Below are positions 18,657 through 31,524 of a DNA stretch of 64,000 bases, in pieces. The notes under the pieces were generated by a model that was given only the letters and a program-made list of their open reading frames with translations, had not been told where the DNA came from and made no database searches. Every line of letters starts with the position of its first letter. The first letter of the stretch is position 1. This DNA is from Megalonaias nervosa (lineage: Eukaryota; Mollusca; Bivalvia; Unionida; Unionidae), in assembly GCA_016617855.1 (NCBI GenBank), contig JAECUM010003658.1, positions 39,634 to 103,633 on the forward strand. Direction: 5' to 3'. The position numbers and the translations under genes are program-made.

Positions 18657-18890
18657 ATGTGGACTAACCCAGAATCGTCTACCCTCCTATCGTCGATGCT
18701 GTTTCACCCGGACTATCCCATGTATGTCAAATCATCATGGGCAATTACCAAGATGACTGATACAGCCCTTTGGAAACGAAGAATCTATTTGAAGAAGCAA
18801 GGCTGTCTGAAGAGGGTCTTGATTTACAGTCCAGAGGTCAGACGAAATTTGAGGAAAAGAAGAAGATCCGTGCGATGCCATCTATTTTAA
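18657..18890 (+). CDS. Small basic protein in a histone-like transcription unit
   Basis: A 77-aa frame starting MWTNPESSTLLSS and ending in a strongly basic tail (RRNLRKRRRSVRCHLF). It has a TATA box 43 bases upstream and, 27 bases after the stop, the stem-loop GGCCCTTTTAAGGGCC, followed by a purine-containing stretch like a histone downstream element. This unit looks like a replication-dependent histone gene, yet none of the three frames resembles a core or linker histone. The gene may encode a small basic chromatin or DNA-binding protein, or be a strongly diverged histone relative. Function unknown. It lies just right of the mini-element at 18221-18538. Confidence 0.55.
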   Translation: MWTNPESSTLLSSMLFHPDYPMYVKSSWAITKMTDTALWKRRIYLKKQGCLKRVLIYSPEVRRNLRKRRRSVRCHLF

Positions 18891-18917
18891 CTGAATGGTG
18901 TTAATAAAACAACCAGC

Positions 18918-18933
18918 GGCCCTTTTAAGGGCC
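18918..18933 (+). terminator. Histone-type 3' end stem-loop
   Basis: GGCCCT-TTTA-AGGGCC: a six-base-pair stem and four-base loop of the metazoan histone mRNA 3' end class (canonical loop TTTC). ACCAGC precedes it, ACTCC follows, and a CCTCGAAACGATG stretch lies where a U7 binding element would be. Confidence 0.7.
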
Positions 18934-19129
18934 ACTCCATTGCCTCGAAACGATGCCTGTTCTTTCTTGCCTAAAAACTTTTTAGTCCATTTTTGTGTGA
19001 TAGATTTATGTCCATAAATCTATGTTTGTGTAATATGTCTGTGTCTTTGTCTATGTCTCTAACCCTGTCTCTAACCACCTCTCTCTAAGTCTCTATTTGT
19101 CCCTAGAGTAGGACTATATACGGACACCT

Positions 19130-19290
19130 ATTGTCCGTATATCGTACCACCCATGTTCAATTTCCCTTGTCCGTATATCGTCCCATCCATGCTAAATTTC
19201 CCTTGTCCCTATATAGTCCCCTCCATGTTAAATTCCCCTTGTCCCTATATTCCAAACACCCTATTTTAATATTAAGGTTCCATAGTCCCT
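19130..19290. repeat. Minisatellite of about 37 bp
   Basis: About four imperfect units of the form TTGTCCGTATATCGTCCC followed by ATCCATGCTAAATTTCCC. Related CATGTTAAATTCCCCTT units occur at about 55440-55500 in a cPLA2 intron. Confidence 0.65.
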
Positions 19291-19628
19291 ATTTCGTCCC
19301 CCTTTACTACTAACGCCGCATTTACAAAACAAATGCACCTGGCTGTAGACCTCTTGGTGAAATACTTAAAACACATAACTGTTATAAATGTTAAGTTGTT
19401 GCTGTTTTGGGTTGATGGTGTATAACCGGTAAACATAGTTAGATTCTACTGAGATCATTTTTATTTTAATATAACATTATAAGACCTACAAGTCTACCAA
19501 AACAAATGTGAAGAATTAGCAGTAACTGATAAATATTGTACGTGTAATGTGCTAAACTATATTGAAGAAATGAAGAGTTCTTTAAACTTTAAAAGAAAAT
19601 AATGGGTAAGAAAAATAATCTACTTTCG

Positions 19629-19731
19629 AGTTTGCACAGACACAAGGAAACACCGGTCGATCGGTTACATTATTGGTCTCTCCACAATAATGTAACCCCT
19701 TGACTGGGATTTCCTAGTCTCTGTGCAAACC
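19629..19731. repeat. Foldback palindrome of about 100 bp
   Basis: Arms GTTTGCACAGA...GGTTACATTATT and AATAATGTAACC...TCTGTGCAAAC are inverted around GGTCTCTCCAC, with a few mismatches. It is a MITE-like hairpin with no coding potential. Confidence 0.65.
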
Positions 19732-20004
19732 CAACCCTAAATTGTATTAATCTTTAAACATTACAACTAGGACGTGTTCATGGAACTGATGACAATGGAG
19801 TGTATATATCTTTAAATATTACAACCAGAACGTATTCACGTCACCACACAGACAGGACACAGAGAAATATGCAGCTACACCAGATTTATTTTAGTTGGGT
19901 ACTTGAGATAAAACCACATCGCTTGTTTCGTACATCACCTATGTCTGGAAGAGTGATCTCGCTTTCACGCGATAGACCCATGATTTCTTAAATTCATAGA
20001 TAGG

Positions 20005-20213
20005 AAGAGTGTCTATCACGTATCATACCTATTTCGTGGCAGGAATAATGGCTATCACGTGTCATAGCTACCCCTGGTATGAAAAATGGCTATCACGTGT
20101 CATATTTAACTGAATATAGGAACAGTGGTTATCAATTGTCATATCTAACCTCCACTGAAACAGTGGTTATCTCGTGTCATATATATATATATAGTATATA
20201 TATATATATAAGG

Positions 20214-20271
<58 letters not shown>

Positions 20272-20304
20272 CTGGTTATTTGTGTGTGTTTGTGTGTGTG
20301 TGTG
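20005..20304. repeat. 43-bp minisatellite followed by TA and TG microsatellites
   Basis: About five units containing GGCTATCACGTGTCAT span 20005-20178. A (TA)n tract interrupted by AGG runs to 20267, then a (TG)n tract to 20305. Confidence 0.75.
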
Positions 20305-20305
20305 T

Positions 20306-20710
20306 ATTGTTACAACTCTATTATCACAAAGTTAAGTAACAGAAACGAAGCAAAACCAACAACTTTTATGAAACGTAACAATCTATTTAATTATCAAATT
20401 TATAAATGAATAAAGTAACCTAGAACAACCAATGGGAAGCCACAGATTTATTTTCGAAAATCGATATCCCATCAATCACTGAGAAAATATACCATAGACA
20501 GAATTTGAAGTTTTATTATTAAGATTATTATTACTAATTGTCAACACATACATTAACATCTATTTATAAATCCTATGCAATATTATGCTGAAGTCACGTG
20601 GCCAGACTTAACTAAAAATATTATGTATACATTACAACCATGAGTTAGAATTATGCAAATTAGATCCAATCATGTACCAGAAGTTACAAAATGATTAGAT
20701 ATACATATAA

Positions 20711-20754
<44 letters not shown>

Positions 20755-21633
20755 ATGGATGGATGGATGGATGTATGCATGTATGTGTATGAGATAGAAA
20801 GAGATAGTGTGTAGTTGTATATATCTATACATTACAGTTGTGGTGATATATAAGTAAATACTTTTAGATTTAGTCTTGCATAATATGTTGTTATGTATAT
20901 TTAAGTTATAGTGTTTGTTGGATTTTCTAAATGATTATATGTTATATACATCTGTATTTTGTACTTGACCTTGTCCAAAGTCAAGTTCACGGTCTACCTG
21001 ACCAGTGACACTTATTTTGTAAACAAGATCACACATAGCTAATATTTCTCTAAGAGTATAACTTAAATATTCAGATCATTATTTGGAGGTAAACATGTTT
21101 ATTTGAATCTGAGTTTAGGACATAGTTTTTCACTTGGAAATTCCTAAACTTGTTAAAAACGTTGAATGTTTTAGAGAGGAGACCGACCTGCATCCTGGCT
21201 GTATTATTGTGTCTTGGCATTTTATATAATGTTGTTCATTCATTCTTGCCTTAATATTTGAAGCAGAAACTGTCTTACTGTTGTATTCAGGTTTTAATTT
21301 TGGTGGAATTATTTATTCAAATTATTATTCACTGTGCTCAATATTATTATTAGATTAAAACAATAATTTGGAATTATAAGGACTACAGGCACATCAACAC
21401 ATTCAATATTGGAACTTATTTGGAACAACACTGTAATTCAATTGGAACTTCATACGTCTGGACTTATGATATAACTTTTAGGACTATTTGGGATAAAATT
21501 CACAATACTTTAAGTTCTTTATAAATTTTTACTCTGCATTCCAGGGAAATAAATTATTTGTTGAATTTTACAAAACCTAATGATTTTCGCTCTTTTCTGT
21601 TGCTTAGTGTAAGACCATAGAGTCATAACAATA
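20306..21633. mobile_element. Candidate non-autonomous DNA transposon with terminal inverted repeats
   Basis: The left end TATTGTTACAACTCTAT and the inverted right end TATTGTTATGACTCTAT are related over roughly 60-80 bases (both also contain AAG.AACAGAAA). The 1.3-kb interior has no coding frame of note. It contains a (GT)n tract at 20716-20752 followed by a (GGAT)n tract. The similarity was judged by eye. Confidence 0.4.
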
Positions 21634-23354
21634 TTTTCATGAAACTTGTATGTTAGTTTTATTAATTGGTGGAAAACGGTAAATGGTCATCGTTTTTGTA
21701 CATACATTGCTAGTTTTTGCAGTCATATATGTATATAGTAAGAGACAGATACGTGTCTGACTATGTTTCGGACCAATCACACATGGAAAAAAGACAGTAG
21801 GTTGTCATCTAACGTGGCCTGTTGGTGAACTAAGTTGTCAATGCCCCATTGTAATATCTGCTACATGATAGCTGATTGACATTGCTTCTCTGATAGACAC
21901 AGTCAACAGGGTGGGATAACCTGCCTGTTGTTGATTTGAATGGTCAATGGTGCCATATTTGCTATATGATTGACATTAGCCTCTCTAGTGGTCAGTGAGC
22001 TATTGTGATGTCTACTTTACATTTGCCCTATGATACACCCTGACAATAAAGCTTGTTGTTTGATTTCAAAAGTGAAATGACAATAGTTGCATCTTATTTT
22101 AAAAAACACCTTCCTGTCCCACCCTCACACTTAGAATCACTGGAAAGATATAGATATACTGATAGATTTAGTTCTAAGTATTTCTGCCTGTATTAATGGA
22201 TGTATATTTTATTTCCATTATGCTATCTTGCCATCTCACTTAAGTTCATCAAAAAGTTTGGGTTTTGGGGGCATTTTTAATGAAAATATTATCTGACATC
22301 TACAGAAGCTGCACACTAAAGGACAACGATTGATATTTAATTTTTTTAAGAATTGGATGAAATTGTCAATGAAATTCCAAAAACTGTTTAGAGTGTAAAC
22401 TGTTTGCATTAACCTTTAATTACATACACAAAAATCCATTCTTATCATAATCAAAGTGGAAAAAATATATCGCTGAAATAATATAATTAAATTGGTATAA
22501 AAGAATAAATACTAATGTGTCTCAGAGTTACATGCTTATACTGCCCCTAATCGAACCTCTAATAGTTCAAGAGGTATACTTATCGGTAGATAGAATTGGG
22601 TTACAGCCTACATTTGCCAGTGTCTTAATGAACATTTTCAAATATTATTTAATGCTGGTAAACCAAAGCCCCCCACCCCCACCCCCCAAATCACTTGGAC
22701 GTATTGTTGTAAAGTTAGTCATTTTGTTGTAAGCACAGGAGACTGACGTCATATCAATAAAACACGAATACAATTTCAGATAACACGAAAGAAACAAAAA
22801 TATTATCTATACTTAAATGTGTGACAAGACGAAATAACCTAATCTATAGTATAATTTATATTTTATAATACATATAAGGTTATTTGATGTTGTTCCAAAT
22901 GTTAGCAGTGGTTTTTTTATTTTTTGTTTTCTTTTTAATAAAACCTCAGACTAGCTTGGGATAATACATTGTCAGCGGTCTTTGCTTTTTATTGCTTTGA
23001 TATTTATGATACAGGGGAACATATATGTGGTCCTTTTTGTACAATTAGCTCGGTGCATTGAAAACAAGAATGTTGGGAGGGGAGACAATACATTGCCAGT
23101 TTCAATACGCTTAGTTGTAAAGACTTAACTGAACACAATGTTAAATGAAAAGCCAATTAAAATCAATGTGGCATGCTTTTTCTATATTACTAATTGTGTC
23201 GTTTAAATAGTTTAGTTTTAAGTTCTTGTTCTTATTTCACACACACACGAGATGCATAATGAGTATCCTTTCAACACCAAAAAAATACCCTACTTAACCC
23301 CCTTGCCAGCTATTTGATTCTCATTGGGCAATTAAATGCTATTTTTTGCAGAGT
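21634..23354. other. Host intergenic DNA, no gene seen
   Basis: AT-rich sequence with only short chance frames. A C-rich tract (CCCCCCACCCCCACCCCCC-like) lies near 22670-22690. I see no exon-like or RNA signals. Confidence 0.5.
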
Positions 23355-24053
23355 ATTTTGCGCGTGGCATATTTAAATTTAAATTTATGAGGCAAACTAC
23401 AAACCAGAATATGTGCGGGTATAAGATGAGATCTCAGTGTTGGTCTCTGTATATCATCTCACACCAAAACTGTCAGTTGCAGAATAATGTCTCTTGGTAA
23501 GCTAAATCTTGATGTTTGTCACCTGCCCCCTACGGGATTATTACTAACCCCGGAGAAGGACGGACAATTTAATAGTTAAATAGCTTCCCGTGTCCCTTCT
23601 ATGTTACTCATCTATAACGTCCTCCTTGTATTCCTTTCCCGGCTCTCCTTGTTGGTACTTCCGGTACCCTCGTTTCCGTTCTCTCGCCCTCGTTGTAGGT
23701 ACTTCCGGTGCCCTCTTTTCCGTCTCCAGCCCTCCTTCCTCACACAACTGCCTATCTCTACGTGCTTTCCACGTTTTCTCCTCGCTAATCTTCGGGTGGC
23801 GTCCGTTCCCACCCGGAAAGCTACCTCAGAAGCCTTTGTTCCAATCTCATCCGAAGTTCCTAGACTAACTTCCCGCCCTTTTAACTTTTTTTTTTTTGGA
23901 GGGTATTATCCCTCTTTGATCTTTTCAGACCATTTAGGGAGGCCCTCCTGCCCTATTTGTAATGTTGCCGAGGCTTTATTTTATGTTTTGTTATTACTAT
24001 ATGTGTTCTTATAGTTGAAAACCTATTATCTGTGATATGATTTTTTTTTTTAT

Positions 24054-24098
<45 letters not shown>

Positions 24099-26335
24099 TT
24101 GTTTATTATTCTATGTATTCATCAATGCCAAGAAAATGTTTCTGCATCTCTTGATCATCTTGTATTCTACGTCTTCTCTTTTCTCTCTTTCTGGCTCTTT
24201 CTCTTCTCTTCTCTTCTTCTTCTCTTTCATCTTGTGTTTTGGTTTCTGGATTTTTCATTTGTGGTTCCGTCTTTGTTTCTTGAGTGTCTCCTTCTGGCGG
24301 TTTCGATACCATCTTGTTTATTTTTGTTCTTCTTGGTGTTGGCCTTGGTTCTGTATTTGGTGTTGTTCTTAATGATATGTTAGTTTCCTCTTCCGTTCGC
24401 TGTAGTGTCATTGTTATTGTTGTTGTTGGTAGTACTTCGTTTAAATCTTCTCCAGTTGTTGATGTTGCTAGGATCTCTGTAATTGCTTTTTGTACAGTTT
24501 GCAGTTCTGTTTTTCCCTGATTATTTTTTGTCTTACTGTTAAACTTGGTTCTCCATTAGATTCATTGTTGTTAGATTTTCTCTCGCTTATTTTCATCTCT
24601 GGTTGAATTTTCAGTTGTTTTTTCCGGTTTCTATCCTGTAATAGTTGTTCTTTCTGCTGAATAAGCTGTTTGGGATAATTTCTCTTTCAGGAAACTTTTT
24701 TCTCCCTCTCATCTTTTTTTGTTGGGCAGTTATGTGGTGTATGTCCTGTGTTCCCATATCTGTTGCATTTTCTGTGGTATATCCAGCCTTTATACGACGA
24801 CTTGGTCAAGAATCCATGTAGAAAGAATGCTGGTTTGATCTTGAATACTTCCTTTTTCTCTATTTCGAGAATTCTTATCCCATTTGTTATGGGAGTAAGA
24901 GGGATTACATCCATTTTTGCATTGATCACCTTCACTTTTAGTTTTTCTTCAAACCTTTTGACTGTTGCCTCTAGGGGGATTTCCATGGGTATATCCGATA
25001 GGTGCAGTTCTGTTGACTTCTCTTTAATTTTCTTTAGTATGGGTTCTGGTTCTTTCACCAATACTTTCCCCACTCCAATTTCCAATTCCCCGAACGGTAG
25101 TATAGGCTTGTTTCCCTTAGGCCGTACTATCTGTCCTTTAAAACCTTTTCTATTCAGTGAGTGTGTCAGATTCACGAAGTCCTTGTTTTGGAGATGTAGT
25201 GCTATCATTAAACCTGACATGTTAGGTTTATCATCTATTGGTATCTGTGAGAGGTCATTGTCTTGTGTGCCTTCTTTATATTTGCACACCAGAAAATCTC
25301 CATTCTCTGTCTCTATCCTCCTTGTAGTGAAGAATTTTTCAAGTTCTGTGATTTCCTTGCTGAGCGCCATTTTAGTCGTGCTGCTCGTGCTGTTCACTAT
25401 AGGTTTTCAATTTTCCACTTCGTAGTAATCTCTATTTGTATATTTGTAATTCTGTATATGTGTAATCCATTGGTTTTGAAGTTCTGTTTCTTAAGTCTTC
25501 ATTTCCCAGCTAATATTCCTATTGCAAAGTCTGCTTTGTCCTGGCCATTTGTGAGATTTAATTCGGAAAGACTTGACTTGTCAAACAGGAGTTTCAGCAG
25601 GGTATTTTGCGAGTGGCATATTTAAATTTAAATTTATGAGGCAAAATACAAACCAGAATATGTGCGGGTATAAGATGAGATCTCAGTGTTGGTCTCTGTA
25701 TATCATCTCACACCAAAACTGTCAGTTGCATTTGTGAGATTTAAGTAATCGGAAAGAATCTTGACTGTTTGTCAAACAGCAAAGATTTGTGAGATTTAAT
25801 TCGGAAAGACTTGACTTGTCAAACAGGAGTTTCAGCAGGGTATTTTGCGAGTGGCATATTTAAATTTAAATTTATGAGGCAAAATGCAAACCAGAATATG
25901 TGCGGGTATAAGATGAGATCTCAGTGTTGGTCTCTGTATATCATCTCACACCAAAACTGTCAGTTGCAGAATAATGTCTCTTGGTAAGCGAAATCTTGAT
26001 GTTTGTCACGTGCACCCTACGGAATTATTACTAACCCCGGAGAAGGACGGACAATTTAAAGGTTGAATAGCTTCCCGTGTCCCTTCTATGATACTCATCT
26101 ATAACTTCTGCCTTGTATTCCTTTCCTAGCTCTCCTTGTCCGTATTTCCGGTACCCTCATTTCCGTCTCTGGCCCTCCTTCCTCACACAACTTCCTATCT
26201 GTACGTGCTCTCCACGTCTTCTCCTCTCTAATCCACGTGTGGCATTCGTTCCCACCCGGAAAGTTTCCTTAGAAGCCTTTGTTCCAATCTCGTCCGAAGT
26301 TCCTTGACTAACTTTCCGCCCTTTTAACGAGCGCA
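23355..26335 (-). mobile_element. Retroelement remnant with CCHC ORF and about 500-bp direct repeats
   Basis: Segments 23355-23880 and 25835-26335 are direct repeats (both run from TATTTTGCG.GTGGCATATT through GAATAATGTCTCTTGGTAAG to CCGCCCTTTTAAC). A third partial copy lies at about 25556-25735. Between them on the minus strand is a gag-like frame with a zinc knuckle, then a poly(T) of about 50 bases (about 24040-24097), which reads as poly(A) on the minus strand. This fits either an LTR-like element with an inserted poly(A) retrocopy, or a LINE-type ORF1 unit with tandem 5' monomers. No reverse transcriptase is present. Confidence 0.6.
24687..25397 (-). CDS. Gag/ORF1-like protein with CCHC zinc knuckle
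   Basis: 236 aa. The C-terminus contains CNRYGNTGHTPHNC, a CX2-type retroviral/LINE zinc knuckle (C-X2-YG-X2-GH-X4-C), next to basic residues. The upstream part (KGFKGQIVRPKGNKP, then TPITNGIRILEIEKKEVF) resembles RNA-binding regions of non-LTR ORF1 proteins. A downstream frame (24411 to 24106) is Arg/Glu-rich and may be the displaced C-terminus. It lies inside the direct-repeat retroelement. Likely an RNA-binding chaperone for retrotransposition. No polymerase gene accompanies it. Confidence 0.6.
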   Translation of the reverse strand: MNSTSSTTKMALSKEITELEKFFTTRRIETENGDFLVCKYKEGTQDNDLSQIPIDDKPNMSGLMIALHLQNKDFVNLTHSLNRKGFKGQIVRPKGNKPILPFGELEIGVGKVLVKEPEPILKKIKEKSTELHLSDIPMEIPLEATVKRFEEKLKVKVINAKMDVIPLTPITNGIRILEIEKKEVFKIKPAFFLHGFLTKSSYKGWIYHRKCNRYGNTGHTPHNCPTKKDEREKKVS

Positions 26336-26549
26336 CAACATCGACACTAGGAGTGCAGTCAAGTGTCTCCAACTTCCCACGATCTGCTCTTGCCAATGAC
26401 CAGACGTGCATTGATTCTTTCACAATGGATTAAACAGAATAATGTCTGGCTGCGCGAGAAACCTGCCCAAAATTCGCTTATCTTAGTTCTGATTGGATAC
26501 CGGTGGTCTCTTTGAAAACGGTCTGGGGTGGTATCACTGAGGTGTTACA

Positions 26550-26694
26550 ATGTCGAGTTTCCGGCCTCCAAGCCTAAGCCGACCGGTGACATCACCGCTA
26601 ATTGCAAACAACCAGAGTTTCTCGCCCCACGGCAAGTTTCTTCAAGGAAGTAACCGCGATTTTGAAGTTAACGCAATGGCTAATTCACGGACAG
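26550..26694 (+). CDS. Possible first coding exon of a host gene
   Basis: An ATG at 26550 opens a frame, MSSFRPPSLSRPVTSPL, in locally GC-richer sequence. The frame reaches a donor-like ACAG/GTATTT at 26694. An inverted CCAAT (ATTGG) lies about 55 bases upstream. The coding part is Ser/Pro-rich, typical of disordered N-termini, and I do not recognise it. No following exon was identified before 30 kb, so this may instead be an abandoned or chance exon. Confidence 0.28.
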
Positions 26695-29249
<2,555 letters not shown>

Positions 29250-29460
29250 AAAGCATTCCAATATGACAGCTGTTTGGTCTGATGCTTCGCGGTACTGCAA
29301 CACACATAGGCTATTTAGTCCCGAAACAATCTGAGTAAAGTGCCTTTCCCAAAGAGACACCAAGTTAGTTGACCCAGGCTGGTCCGATGGTAGGATTCGA
29401 AACCGCACACTTTCGGTCGTGAGTCCGGCACGATAACCACTGAGCCACCGCGGCTAAAAC
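29250..29460 (-). mobile_element. tRNA-derived SINE
   Basis: On the minus strand from 29457: CGCGGTGGCTCAGTGGTTA (A-box region), then GGTTTCGAATCC (B-box), then a non-tRNA body containing GGGAAAGGCACTTTACTCAG, typical of invertebrate SINE bodies. The 3' boundary near 29250 is approximate. Confidence 0.7.
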
Positions 29461-30237
29461 GACATATGTACACAAACTGCTCTTTAATTAGCAAGGAAAA
29501 CTGCTAAATAACGACAATACTCAGGTCGTATATTAGATCTGTAACAGTGCGGACACTTCTGGACCTTGTACTGAGAAATAACTTACGTCCTATTAACGTC
29601 TGTTTCTTTTGTTTGCTTCACCGTATCTGCTGTATGTCTTCTTGTTTCATTTATGATAACATTATTATGCCGTGAAAACAGTTGCCCATTGCATTTTTCT
29701 CTTTTCCAAAGGAGATGTCCAAAAAACCTGCAACTCTAAAGCATTGATCGCAAAGCTGACCGTTACCAAGATTACAAATATTGATCTTTCAGAATCTGTG
29801 TAACTAGAAATTAGTCCTTTTAGGTTTTGACGTTTCTTATTTACGTCATTACGACGTCAATTGGAATTATAGATTTTTTCCGAACATAAAAAACTATACA
29901 GCTCATGTGCCAGTTATTAGTACATAACCTACCCCTGATCTCATCGTTTTTCATTTTTCACTAATGATGCTTTGTTCAGTAACGTTCGTTCTAACAGTTG
30001 CAAAGAGTAAATAGTGCCGTCATTTAACTCAAAAAGGATCTTCGCTTACGTATAATACGACGATGTCTTTAACAATCAATCGACCCAAATTGTTTGCCTT
30101 TACATTTCCCCTAGCGACTCGAAGGAACCTCCATGTAGCATGAATATATTTCGAGTTAACTTTGGATTTTCTGTATATAAAAGTTGCACCTGGTTTAATG
30201 CTGTTTATGGTAAGTGCGATTCAGTGAGGTGATGAAC
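29461..30237. other. Host DNA left of viral copy 2
   Basis: No gene is seen. A TATA-like TGTATATAAAAG lies at about 30171-30182, and TGAAC immediately precedes the viral terminus at 30238. TGAAA follows the opposite terminus at 41800, a possible 4-5 bp imperfect target duplication. Confidence 0.45.
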
Positions 30238-30459
30238 AGCAGCAGAGACGGTGAATAGATACTTTTTAGAACATTCCATTCGTGAAAATTAAACCTCCTA
30301 CGAAAATGAACGCGCTTGCGTCAATAATGCTAAACCGAGACCTCTGACCGGGTTGCACTAAATCGAGGCCTCTACAGGGTTAGAACATTTTTATTTTTTC
30401 TCTTGACGCTTGCGTGTCAAATATTTATGCGTCCTCGTTTACCGACCTGGGACATTCAC
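30238..30459. repeat. Left terminal inverted repeat of copy 2
   Basis: From AGCAGCAGAGACGGTGAA to GGGACATTCACTGTT. It matches the inverted 41579-41800 with a few differences; GGCCTCTACAGGGTTAGAAC and TCTTGACGCTTGCGTGTCAA are identical in both. Beyond ACTGTT the two sides diverge. This side lacks the inner AGCAGC end. Confidence 0.88.
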
Positions 30460-31354
30460 TGTTACAGCAACTGAGGCAGGACAAAAAGCTCTCGAGACAT
30501 TACCTGTTGATATTGTTGGCTGTCTTCAAGCAACTCGACCACCACCCTTAAAAACCCCTCAACCACAACCTGAGGATGAGCCACAACCTGAGGATGAGCC
30601 ACAACCTGAAGATGAGCCACAACCTGAGGATGAGCCACAACCTGAAGATGAGCCACAACCTCTGCCAAAAGTTGGAATTAACATTATAAATAAATTTACG
30701 CCGTTAGGTATTGCCGCTATCAAGGCCTCAAGCCAATCAATTTATATTGCCGCGTTTGGATATAGTGATAGAGATAGGTATATAAAACCCGAATATGTTA
30801 AAACTTTGAAATCTGCCGATTGGGTTAAGGATGTTTATCGCATCACTAATTATACTCCGCAGAAAAGATCTGAGGAAGATATTAATAAGTTTAACATTTT
30901 TAACCAGGCAGTAGATGAGTATATTGAACAAGTAAAACAAGAAAGGAAACAAAGAGAAGAAGAAATGAAGGTGCAACTTAAAAAAAATAAAGAGGAAAGG
31001 AAACGAAAACAAGAAGAAATGAAGTTGCAACTTAAAAAAGATAAACAAGAAAAGAAATCACCCTTAACAACAAGTAAGAAAGAAGCAGACGAAACAATTC
31101 CAAGTGGTCTGTCCAACGCTAGCGATTGGGTCACTCAAGGAAGTGGCCTTCATAAACTTTGTCCCAATAACGTCCTTGCCGATGTTGATAGACTAGAATT
31201 TCTGATTGGCGGAAGACGAGCCGGTAATAATTCCCCAGAAATTATTAATGAAGCAGCTGCTATTTGTCATAGATTATTCACAGGAGGTATCATGGACATT
31301 AATGTTTATCGGTCCCTCATTGGCGAAATCGTTGATGATTACCCCGGTGATTGA
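30410..31354 (+). CDS. Structural protein with PEDEPQ repeats, open in copy 2
   Basis: 314 aa without a stop, despite decay elsewhere in the element. The N-terminal part begins inside the terminal repeat and contains five repeats of QPEDEP (about residues 52-83). The middle has a Lys/Glu/Arg-rich coiled coil (EEMKVQLKKNKEERKRKQEE). The last about 75 residues (LADVDRLEFLIGGRRAGNNS, then AICHRLFTGGIMD) are nearly identical to the C-terminus of the copy 1 protein at 16180-17202. The N-terminal regions are unrelated, so one copy has swapped or replaced that half. The actual start may be an internal codon after the terminal repeat. Confidence 0.6.
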   Translation: MRVKYLCVLVYRPGTFTVTATEAGQKALETLPVDIVGCLQATRPPPLKTPQPQPEDEPQPEDEPQPEDEPQPEDEPQPEDEPQPLPKVGINIINKFTPLGIAAIKASSQSIYIAAFGYSDRDRYIKPEYVKTLKSADWVKDVYRITNYTPQKRSEEDINKFNIFNQAVDEYIEQVKQERKQREEEMKVQLKKNKEERKRKQEEMKLQLKKDKQEKKSPLTTSKKEADETIPSGLSNASDWVTQGSGLHKLCPNNVLADVDRLEFLIGGRRAGNNSPEIINEAAAICHRLFTGGIMDINVYRSLIGEIVDDYPGD

Positions 31355-31382
31355 TGCAATTAGATCAGTGACAAGAAAAAAG

Positions 31383-31515
31383 ATGATCATACATAATTCT
31401 CAACGTGGACCTGTAATGGTTAGGGTGATAAATTCGCGATTACCACTATATAAAGTTACCTATTGAGATGGGCTCGGTGATGTTGTTCAGGGTTTATTCA
31501 GAACTCTATTCTAAC
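31383..31515 (+). pseudogene. Truncated minor capsid (pVI-like) gene
   Basis: Starts MIIHNSQRGPVMVRVINSR, matching the copy 1 protein at 16148. There is a stop after KVTY, and homology ends near 31515 where sequence related to the fibre-like gene begins. This is the junction of the large capsid-block deletion. Confidence 0.75.
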
Positions 31516-31524
31516 ACTCATGGA

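Noticed and set aside
23590..24014. Pro/Ser-rich open frames in the direct-repeat region.
   Set aside because: They lie within the retroelement direct repeat, differ between the two repeat copies and show no domain.
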